DNA from: Calditrichia bacterium
Lineage (GTDB): Bacteria; Calditrichota; Calditrichia; Calditrichales; Calditrichaceae
Assembly: GCA_027039465.1 (NCBI GenBank)
Contig: JALWEA010000406.1
Coordinates: 1-9,308, forward strand
Length of the DNA stretch: 9,308 nt
Direction: 5' to 3'
Shown here: in pieces, positions 1 to 5,466 of the stretch
How the letters are laid out: every line of letters begins with the position of its first letter
How positions within the stretch are numbered: the first letter of the stretch is position 1
Program-made: the position numbers and the translations under genes
Notes under the pieces: generated by a model
Told to the model about the DNA's origin: nothing
Databases searched by the model: none
What the model saw: only the letters and a program-made list of their open reading frames with translations

Positions 1-51
1 CAAAGTGGAAGATAACAGGCAGAATCGTATCGAGGGACGGACGCGCCATAA

Positions 52-152
52 CATGTCAATAGTAGCGGGTGAGTGAAGCAATCCCCTCCAAAGCGGCAAC
101 AGCAGACGTAAGGGATTCTTCATCACCTCCCGATTTTCCGGCCTCGTAATGA
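52..152. repeat. Dispersed intergenic repeat, left copy
   Basis: This stretch shares two exact blocks, inverted, with the repeat cluster near the right end. CATGTCAATAGTAGCG (52-67) is the reverse complement of 8615-8630, and GACGTAAGGGATTCTTCAT (105-123) is the reverse complement of 8675-8693. Similarity continues around the second block (about 80-140 against 8655-8717), including CTCCAAA and TCCCGATT. It has an internal AATCCC/GGGATT pair (80-85 and 112-117) and ends in TAATGAC, like the GTCATT-type ends of the right copy. The two sub-units, separate on the right, are joined here, so this may be a deleted or recombined copy. No coding sense is apparent. Confidence 0.75.
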
Positions 153-223
153 CAGGCTTTTTAAAATTCCCAACTTAATCGCTCAGTTTACGAGAAATTA
201 ATTTTACTTCTGTCGGAGTTACA

Positions 224-838
224 ATGGCTGCTGTTCAGGCAATTATTTTTGATTTGGGGCGCGTACTGGTCGATGTGCGATTTAATCGTGAAAGTTTGGA
301 TTTTTTTGGCGTCAGTCCCGATGACAAAGACATGGAAAAAATTTTAACCGCCGCATTTAACAACCCTCTTTTTCGGGATTATAATATGGGGAAAATTTCC
401 ACGGATGATTTTTATCGTGCTTTTACCCGTGAGCATCATTTGCAAATGGATTTTGAAACCTTTAAACAAAAATGGTGTTCCGTCTTTGCCCCGGTTGAGG
501 GCATGGAAGCATTGTTTCGGCAGGTAAAAGCGCAGTATCCGGTGGGCTTACTTTCCGATACCGATCCGTTACATTGGGAATACTGCCTGGAGCATTTCCC
601 TTTTTTACAATTAATCGAAAAGCCGACCTTGTCTTTTGAAATCGGTGCTTTGAAACCCATGCCCGTGTGTTATTTGAAAGCGGCCGAAAATGTCGGTTAT
701 TCGCCTGAGGAATGTTTGTTTATTGATGATCGTCCGATAAATGTGCAAGGCGCCGAACGAGTAGGCATGAAAGGCCTTGTTTTTCAAAATGCGGGGCTTT
801 TAAAAGAGTCATTCAAAGAATTCGGCATTTTAATTTAA
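224..838 (+). CDS. HAD-superfamily phosphatase, YihX-like
   Basis: This is a cytosolic HAD hydrolase of 204 residues, typical for a small phosphatase with an alpha-helical cap. All four motifs are visible: I, IFDLGRVLVDV with nucleophile Asp10; II, LLSDTD with Ser111; III, Lys144 in GALKPMP; IV, FIDDRPINVQGA with Asp168 and Asp169. The usual acid/base Asp two residues after the nucleophile is Gly12. This matches the FDLGNVIVDIDFNR signature of E. coli YihX, a glucose-1-phosphate phosphatase, and is a subfamily trait rather than damage. The helical cap lies at about residues 19-95. The ATG is supported by GGAG at 215-218, five bases upstream. It stands alone on the plus strand, and its stop codon overlaps that of the convergent membrane-protein gene. 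The family is confident; the substrate, a small sugar phosphate by analogy, is inferred. Confidence 0.88.
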   Translation: MAAVQAIIFDLGRVLVDVRFNRESLDFFGVSPDDKDMEKILTAAFNNPLFRDYNMGKISTDDFYRAFTREHHLQMDFETFKQKWCSVFAPVEGMEALFRQVKAQYPVGLLSDTDPLHWEYCLEHFPFLQLIEKPTLSFEIGALKPMPVCYLKAAENVGYSPEECLFIDDRPINVQGAERVGMKGLVFQNAGLLKESFKEFGILI

Positions 839-1470
839 TCTTCTTTTTGATCGTTATCCTTATCTTCTTTTGATTCCGCCTCCCGTTGTTCTTCTTCCAC
901 CTTATTGGCCAAACGGATGGCAAAGGTTTCAATAATACCGGCTATGACCAATAATGGAATCACAATAATCGCAAAGCTTTGCAAGAATGGTTGAAAGGCC
1001 GAAACGGATTGATTAAAAACCGTACAATTCAATAAATGGCAGTTGAATTCAATCGCCAAACTAAAAGCGACAAAAGCGGCGGGCAATTCAAAAATGGCTA
1101 CGGGATTCAAAAGAGAGATGTAGTAAAACTTTCCTTCCAATGTGTGGTAAGTGACCACTCCGATGTTCAAACCCGTCCAAACGGCAAAGACGAAGGGCAG
1201 AGCCGGAACATAGCCGGAAATCAAATCGACGAACAGAGAAAGAAGGTTCATCGTAAAAATAAAGGCGAACAAAACCAAAGGGCGCCAATTTTTGTGGGCA
1301 ATGTCGTCCAACTTGCGCGCCACCCACAAGGGGTAGGCCAATAAAAGCTTAAACCTTCTGTAATAAACAAAAGGAGCCAGCGTGTAGCCCACAAAAAATA
1401 GTAAAATGCTAAACAGAAAAATCCTGAGATTAATCATTGCCAGAGCGTGTTGAATTGCAGCAATCATCAT
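835..1470 (-). CDS. SpoIIM/DUF95-like integral membrane protein
   Basis: This 211-residue inner-membrane protein has about five hydrophobic segments (roughly 14-35, 63-85, 91-110, 123-141, 163-185) and a charged hydrophilic tail (189-211, rich in Glu, Lys and Asp). LLNPVAIFELPAAFVAFSLA (120-139) closely resembles the 'PHGIFELPA' signature of the stage II sporulation protein M family, and IPLLVIAGIIETF (171-183) matches its C-terminal 'PLLLIAGLIE' segment. In Bacillus, SpoIIM belongs to a forespore engulfment complex. Homologues are widespread in non-sporulating bacteria, where their role is unclear, so no sporulation function is implied. The start overlaps the stop of the upstream hydrolase gene (ATGA, 1467-1470), with GGAG at 1474-1477. 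A second ATG directly follows and has better ribosome-site spacing, so the true start may be one codon later. Its stop overlaps that of the convergent phosphatase gene. Confidence 0.75.
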   Translation of the reverse strand: MMIAAIQHALAMINLRIFLFSILLFFVGYTLAPFVYYRRFKLLLAYPLWVARKLDDIAHKNWRPLVLFAFIFTMNLLSLFVDLISGYVPALPFVFAVWTGLNIGVVTYHTLEGKFYYISLLNPVAIFELPAAFVAFSLAIEFNCHLLNCTVFNQSVSAFQPFLQSFAIIVIPLLVIAGIIETFAIRLANKVEEEQREAESKEDKDNDQKED

Positions 1471-2405
1471 TTACTCCGCAAATCTTTAAATCCTTTTAAA
1501 CCGAACAGCCCTTCGCAGGAAGTTACGGCATTAATAACCGATTGTTCCACAACCTCGCTCAAAATGGCCGCCGTAAGATCAATGGGCGCCTCGGTCTGCG
1601 GTACGCTGATCACAAAAGAAACATCGCCGTCGAAACTGGTGTGTGAAGGGATAATTCTGCGGGCAAGCGCCAAATGCACCCGATTAGCCAGGTAGTAAGC
1701 TTCGGCTTTGGTCAATTTGACATTCGTCAGAACCGCACTTAAAACCGTATTTTGATTCATGCCTACTTGAGGATTTTGCCAGCGTATTTTGGGGTTTCGA
1801 GCGGCTAAAAAAGTATTGTCCTCGTTTAGGGCTCCGGCTAAAATTTGACCGTCAAAATCAATCACATCGCCAACGGCGTTTACAACACTGACCGCTAGGA
1901 ATTCAAATGTGCCGTTTGTGATCTGGGCAACGCCCAAACCGCTTTTCATGGCGAAGTTCAATCCGGCCCATTTCCCTACGCTTACACCGCTGCCCGCGCC
2001 GATGTTGCCCGATTTAAGAAAATCGTGATTTGCCGAAAGTAGAGCCTGCTTGCCGTCTTCCGCTGTCGGGAAGGCGTGTGCATTACCCACGTTTTTGTCA
2101 AAAACAACGGCGGCCGGAACAATGGGAACGACTCCGTAGGCGGTCTTAAATCCGCTGCCCATGCGTGCCAATTCTTCCATGACGCCTTGTGCGCAACCCA
2201 GCCCGAAGGCGCTTCCGCCCGTTAAGACAAGGGCGTGAATTTCCCGCACTTTTTTATCGGGTTGCAGCAAAGCAATTTCCCGCGTTCCCGGTGCGGCGCC
2301 AAAGGCATATCCCGAAGCAATGTTGCCGGACGGCGGCAAAATGACCGTGCAACCCGTACCGTTGACTAAGTCCGTAAAATGGCCTATTTTAATGGATTCA
2401 ATCAT
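1467..2405 (-). CDS. P1 family peptidase / self-processing hydrolase (DmpA-NylC type, MEROPS S58)
   Basis: The protein has 312 residues from the chosen ATG. The family is synthesised as a proenzyme that cuts itself into alpha and beta chains, freeing an N-terminal nucleophile. Members are aminopeptidases, beta-peptidyl aminopeptidases or nylon-oligomer hydrolases. Visible signatures are GHFTDLVNGTGCTVIL (8-23), VLTGGSAFGLGCAQGV (60-75), GNIGAGSGVSVGKW (133-146), VNAVGDV (175-181), the predicted cleavage site Asn219-Thr220 within NQNTVLSAVLTN, and IIPSHTSFDGDVSF (251-264). Thr220 is therefore the expected nucleophile. The frame stays open upstream to a GTG at 2459, but those 18 residues precede the point where family members begin (M-I-E-S-I-K-I-G-H) and no ribosome site precedes that GTG. 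It is first in a two-gene operon, with a 4-base overlap to the membrane-protein gene. No signal peptide is seen, so it is probably cytoplasmic. Family sure; substrate unknown. Confidence 0.9.
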   Translation of the reverse strand: MIESIKIGHFTDLVNGTGCTVILPPSGNIASGYAFGAAPGTREIALLQPDKKVREIHALVLTGGSAFGLGCAQGVMEELARMGSGFKTAYGVVPIVPAAVVFDKNVGNAHAFPTAEDGKQALLSANHDFLKSGNIGAGSGVSVGKWAGLNFAMKSGLGVAQITNGTFEFLAVSVVNAVGDVIDFDGQILAGALNEDNTFLAARNPKIRWQNPQVGMNQNTVLSAVLTNVKLTKAEAYYLANRVHLALARRIIPSHTSFDGDVSFVISVPQTEAPIDLTAAILSEVVEQSVINAVTSCEGLFGLKGFKDLRSK

Positions 2406-2482
2406 GCAAAATCCGATCCAAAAATTTTGTTCTGTTTTTTTCAATGTACGATAAAGCACAAATTCAGTTCAAATTTAAGAGT

Positions 2483-2500
2483 TTTGCTAAAATTTGCTAA
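2483..2500. promoter_or_regulatory. Tandem direct repeat, possible operator
   Basis: TTTGCTAA occurs twice, at 2483-2490 and 2493-2500, with a period of 10 bases (about one helical turn). It lies in the AT-rich spacer between the minus-strand hydrolase operon and the plus-strand response regulator. The position and spacing suit a dimeric regulator, but this is inferred from layout only. A possible -10 (TATATT, 2525-2530) for the plus-strand gene lies just downstream without a convincing -35. Confidence 0.3.
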
Positions 2501-2589
2501 TATTTTTTTACTTTCAGGCGATATTATATTCCGGATTGATTTTTTGTATTTTTTGTTTTTGTTAAGGTAAGTTAAATCATTTTGAATTC

Positions 2590-2593
2590 GGAG
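2590..2593 (+). promoter_or_regulatory. Ribosome binding site supporting a TTG start
   Basis: GGAG lies five bases before TTG (2599-2601). The same spacing precedes the ATG of the phosphatase at 224. The internal ATG at 2647, which would give a protein starting MKTVLVVDD, has no comparable site upstream, so the TTG is preferred. Confidence 0.55.
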
Positions 2594-2598
2594 TAGCA

Positions 2599-3003
2599 TT
2601 GGAAATTCAATCGGCAATTGACACAAAAGTAAGAAATGGCATTGGCATGAAAACCGTTTTGGTTGTTGATGATATTATGAGTGTGCGCGAAATGTTAAGC
2701 GATTTTTTGAAAATGCAAGGCTACAAAACTTATGAGGCGGAAAACGGAGTGGTCGCGCTTGAAGTTTTGCAAAAACATTCACCCGATCTAGCCATTGTTG
2801 ATATTGAAATGCCCGAGATGAACGGCCTGGAATTTTCCCGACGGGTTTTGGAAAAAAATCCGGACTTTCCCGTGATAATCATTAGCGCCTATTTGGAAAA
2901 ATATTCGGTTGAATACATCCGCAGCTTGGGTATTAAAACGATGCTGCGCAAACCCATCAATTTAACTCAATTGAATGAGGTAATTCAACGCATCCTAGCC
3001 TAA
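2599..3003 (+). CDS. Stand-alone response-regulator receiver domain (CheY-like)
   Basis: The 134-residue protein is one receiver domain with no output domain. It shows the acidic pair Asp24-Asp25 in LVVDDI, phospho-acceptor Asp68 in AIVDIEMPEMNG, the switch Ser96 in IIISAY, and the conserved Lys118-Pro119 in LRKPI. The aromatic usually three residues before that Lys (Tyr106 in CheY) appears to be Met115. Such proteins pass a phosphoryl signal from a histidine kinase to a partner protein; neither is in this window. The chain begins at TTG with a good ribosome site. Starting instead at ATG 2647 would remove 16 poorly conserved residues and leave the complete domain. It is divergent from the hydrolase operon and separated by 209 bases from the next gene, so it is probably its own transcript. 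Family sure; pathway unknown. Confidence 0.88.
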   Translation: MEIQSAIDTKVRNGIGMKTVLVVDDIMSVREMLSDFLKMQGYKTYEAENGVVALEVLQKHSPDLAIVDIEMPEMNGLEFSRRVLEKNPDFPVIIISAYLEKYSVEYIRSLGIKTMLRKPINLTQLNEVIQRILA

Positions 3004-3212
3004 GGCGTTTTAAATTCTCCTAAAATTTTTCTTTGTACTTTCCTTTTATTTTTTGTAAAGGTCTTTTTCTACTTCTTCAAAAGCCGTATATTTCACTCTT
3101 ACGCCAAACATGCGGTTTTTTGCCGAACGTCGCGCTTAAGTTGCATAGCGGGAATGCGGCGAATGCCCATTAAATTCGGCTCTAACAGTTCCTTGCAAAA
3201 AAGGAGAATACC
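3004..3212. other. Intergenic spacer / possible leader of the acyl-CoA synthetase gene
   Basis: This 209-base spacer is T-rich to about 3105, then more GC-rich (3110-3180) with GAATGC repeated twice (about 3151-3167). A TATATT box at 3087-3092 has no matching -35. The last bases carry AAGGAG (3201-3206), six bases before ATG 3213. I see no intact gene, terminator hairpin or recognisable riboswitch. The GC shift around 3110-3180 could be an eroded repeat or gene remnant. Confidence 0.4.
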
Positions 3213-5309
3213 ATGCCTGACTTGACGAAAATCTTTAGGCCTTCTTCCATTGCGCTCATCGGCGTTTCGCGCAAAGAAGGTTCGTTGGGGAAAAAGTTTT
3301 TGGATGCGATTCTGCGCATGAAATATCAAGGTGAAATTTACATCATCAATCCCAAAGCAGAGCAAATTTCGGGGATTAAATGCTTTCCCGATTTGCAATC
3401 GTTGCCGCAAAAACCGGATTTGGCGGTTATTTTGCTACCTTACAAATTTGTGCTGGCCACGCTTGAAGAGTTGGGCAAGAACGCCATTCAAAATGTCATT
3501 GTGATTAGCGCGGGCTTTAAGGAAATCGGCGGCAAGGGAATCGAACGGGAAAAGCAATTGGTGGAAATTGCCAAGCGCTACGGGATGAATGTACTCGGCC
3601 CCAATTGCATGGGCATTTTTAATACGGATCCTGCAGTTTCTTTTAATGGCACTTTTTCCCCCACGTTACCCAATCCCGGACACGTGGCTTACATTTCGCA
3701 AAGCGGCGCTTTGGCCGTGGCCATTATGGAACTAACGGCACAAAGCGATTTGGGCTTTTCCGTATTCGTCAGCACGGGCAACAAAGCCGTAATTTCCGAT
3801 CATCATGTTCTCGAGTTTTTAAAGGAAGATGCCAATACTTATTTGGTAACCCTGTATTTGGAGAGTATTGACAATCCCCCTGCCTTTTTAAAAGCAACTC
3901 AAACTCTGGCCGTGCGGAAGCCCGTTTTAGCGGTCAAGGCGGGGCGCACGGAAAGCGGCAAAAAGGCAGCTTCTTCCCATACGGGAGCATTGGCTAATCC
4001 CGAGTACATCATGGATGGCTTTTTGAAACAATGCGGCGTGTTGCGTATGGATTCCGTGGAAGAAATGTTTGATGCCGCGCGCGCCCTGGCCGCCCAACCG
4101 CTGCCGAAGGGCCGGAACATTGCTGTCGTTACCAATGCCGGAGGGCCTGGGATTTTAGCCAGCGACGCTTTGGAACAACAAGGCTTTAAACTGGCTCGAT
4201 TTGAAGAAACAACCGTTGAAAAACTGCGCGCTCTTTTACCGGAAGAGGCGGCCTGTACCAATCCCGTGGATATGATTGCCAGCGCCACCCACGAAACCTA
4301 TCGCGATGCTTTGGACATTGTTTTAAGGGATGCCAATGTCAACGGGGTGCTTTTGATCATTGTCAAGCCGCCGGTTGATACGACACCGGCATTAATTGCC
4401 GAACATTTGGAACCGATTCTAAAAAACACCGATAAAACCGTCATTCCCGTTTTAATGGCTCAACGCGACGAAACGGCCGGGATTGAAATCTTTAAACGCT
4501 TGAATTTACCGTTATTTTCCTATCCGGAATCGGCGGCCAAAGCCTTGGGAACCATGCTGCGTTACCAAAATGTCCGGCGGCAATTGCAGCAGATTGAAAA
4601 AGGCCAGCAGGCGACGCCCGTTTTATTTCCGCCACTGAAACCGGCTTCAGGTACATCGGGTCAAACGCCGTTGAGAGATTTACTTTCCTTGTTAGCCGCT
4701 TACGGATTACCGCTGGCCGATTATGCCATTGCCACACAGGCCGACGAACTTTTGCGATTCATGCGTAATCGCTCGGGTAAGTTTGTATTGAAGATCGCCA
4801 ACGAACAAATTTTACACAAAACCGAGCATGGGCTGGTTCGTCTCAATATTGCTTCGCAGGAAGAATTACTAACCGCCGTTAAACAAATGCAGGAGAAAGC
4901 GCAGGCTTTACTTCCCGAAGGAACCGAGCCGCTCTTCTTAATTCAACAACAATTGACCTCGGGTTTGGAACTGGTTTTAGGCGGCAAACGGGATGCTCAA
5001 TTTGGCCCGATCGTCATGTTTGGTATTGGCGGAATTTTTGTGGAAGCGCTTAAAGACATCAGTTTTCGTATTGCACCGTTGGCAATAAGCGAGGCGCGGC
5101 AAATGATTGACGAGCTGAAAATGCAGACTTTGCTCAATGGTTTTCGAGGCTTGCCCAAAGTAGACCGCGACCGACTGGCCGAATTAATAGCCGCGTTCAG
5201 CCGTTTGCTTGCCGAACACAAGGAGATATCGGAAATGGATTTAAATCCGATTATCGTAACGCAGGACGGAGCGTTTATTGTTGACGTGCGGGCTACGGTT
5301 GGGAAGTAA
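3213..5309 (+). CDS. ADP-forming acetate/acyl-CoA ligase, fused alpha-beta chain
   Basis: This 698-residue cytosolic enzyme is expected to catalyse acyl-CoA + ADP + Pi = carboxylic acid + CoA + ATP, an energy-conserving step in fermentation of sugars and amino acids. Domains in order: CoA-binding Rossmann fold (about 5-135, IALIGVSRKEGSLG at 13-26); first succinyl-CoA-ligase-like domain (about 150-290) with the phosphorylated His256 in SSHTGAL; second such domain (about 300-450, TNAGGPGILASDA at 307-319); a linker (452-485); and an ATP-grasp domain (486-698) with LHKTEHG (534-540), FGIGGIFVEALKD (603-615) and EMDLNPI (674-680). There is no C-terminal GNAT domain, unlike E. coli PatZ. The ATP-grasp signature usually written HK(S/T)DxGGV reads HKTEHGLV. 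AAGGAG at 3201-3206 supports the start. It appears monocistronic. Acetate, branched-chain or aryl acids are possible substrates and cannot be separated here. Confidence 0.93.
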   Translation: MPDLTKIFRPSSIALIGVSRKEGSLGKKFLDAILRMKYQGEIYIINPKAEQISGIKCFPDLQSLPQKPDLAVILLPYKFVLATLEELGKNAIQNVIVISAGFKEIGGKGIEREKQLVEIAKRYGMNVLGPNCMGIFNTDPAVSFNGTFSPTLPNPGHVAYISQSGALAVAIMELTAQSDLGFSVFVSTGNKAVISDHHVLEFLKEDANTYLVTLYLESIDNPPAFLKATQTLAVRKPVLAVKAGRTESGKKAASSHTGALANPEYIMDGFLKQCGVLRMDSVEEMFDAARALAAQPLPKGRNIAVVTNAGGPGILASDALEQQGFKLARFEETTVEKLRALLPEEAACTNPVDMIASATHETYRDALDIVLRDANVNGVLLIIVKPPVDTTPALIAEHLEPILKNTDKTVIPVLMAQRDETAGIEIFKRLNLPLFSYPESAAKALGTMLRYQNVRRQLQQIEKGQQATPVLFPPLKPASGTSGQTPLRDLLSLLAAYGLPLADYAIATQADELLRFMRNRSGKFVLKIANEQILHKTEHGLVRLNIASQEELLTAVKQMQEKAQALLPEGTEPLFLIQQQLTSGLELVLGGKRDAQFGPIVMFGIGGIFVEALKDISFRIAPLAISEARQMIDELKMQTLLNGFRGLPKVDRDRLAELIAAFSRLLAEHKEISEMDLNPIIVTQDGAFIVDVRATVGK

Positions 5310-5310
5310 A

Positions 5311-5352
5311 GATGAAAGACAAAAGACAAATGAAAAATGAAAAATGACAAAG
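5311..5352. repeat. A-rich degenerate short repeats
   Basis: Directly after the synthetase stop codon, units of the type GACAAA and ATGAAAA recur: GAAAGACAAAAGAC, then AAATGAAAAATGAAAAATGAC. This is low-complexity intergenic sequence that produces spurious open frames on the minus strand. It is followed by a GA-rich segment (5382-5422) with an imperfect CTTCT/AGAAG hairpin, possibly an eroded repeat. Confidence 0.5.
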
Positions 5353-5425
5353 GGGTATGTTCTTGTTTATCACCGGATTACGTCTCCTTCTCATCGAAGA
5401 AGAGAGGGGGAATGAGGGGGTGAGT

Positions 5426-5431
5426 TATAAT
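5426..5431 (+). promoter_or_regulatory. Candidate -10 box upstream of the M23 peptidase gene
   Basis: A perfect TATAAT lies 35 bases before ATG 5467. No clear TTGACA-like hexamer sits 16-18 bases upstream; that stretch is G-rich. A weak inverted repeat, ATTAC (5430-5434) with GTAAT (5447-5451), follows it and could lie in the leader. Support is the -10 hexamer and its position only. Confidence 0.3.
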
Positions 5432-5466
5432 TACAGGGTCTGATCCGTAATCACAAAAACAGAAGA

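Noticed and set aside
1..51. Possible end of a gene entering from the left
   Set aside because: Both plus-strand frames 2 and 3 and a minus-strand frame are open over this short stretch, so none can be preferred; the repeat starts at 52.
251..262. Loss of the acid/base Asp in HAD motif I as evidence of an inactive enzyme
   Set aside because: Gly at this position with the DLGxVxVD pattern is a feature of the YihX-like subfamily, and the other catalytic residues are intact.
1036..1344. 102-residue plus-strand open frame
   Set aside because: It is antisense to the SpoIIM-like gene, whose frame shows family motifs and membrane segments; the residues here are polar and unstructured.
2406..2459. 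Extended GTG start for the P1 hydrolase, giving 330 residues
   Set aside because: The added 18 residues have no family counterpart and no ribosome site precedes the GTG; the ATG at 2405 begins where family members normally do.
3099..3410. 103-residue open frame on the minus strand
   Set aside because: More than half is antisense to the strongly conserved CoA-binding domain and no domain is recognisable; the spacer part is noted only as a possible remnant.
4997..5350. 117-residue open frame on the minus strand
   Set aside because: It overlaps the ATP-grasp coding region antisense and starts in A-rich low-complexity repeats; the opposite frame carries the conserved motifs.
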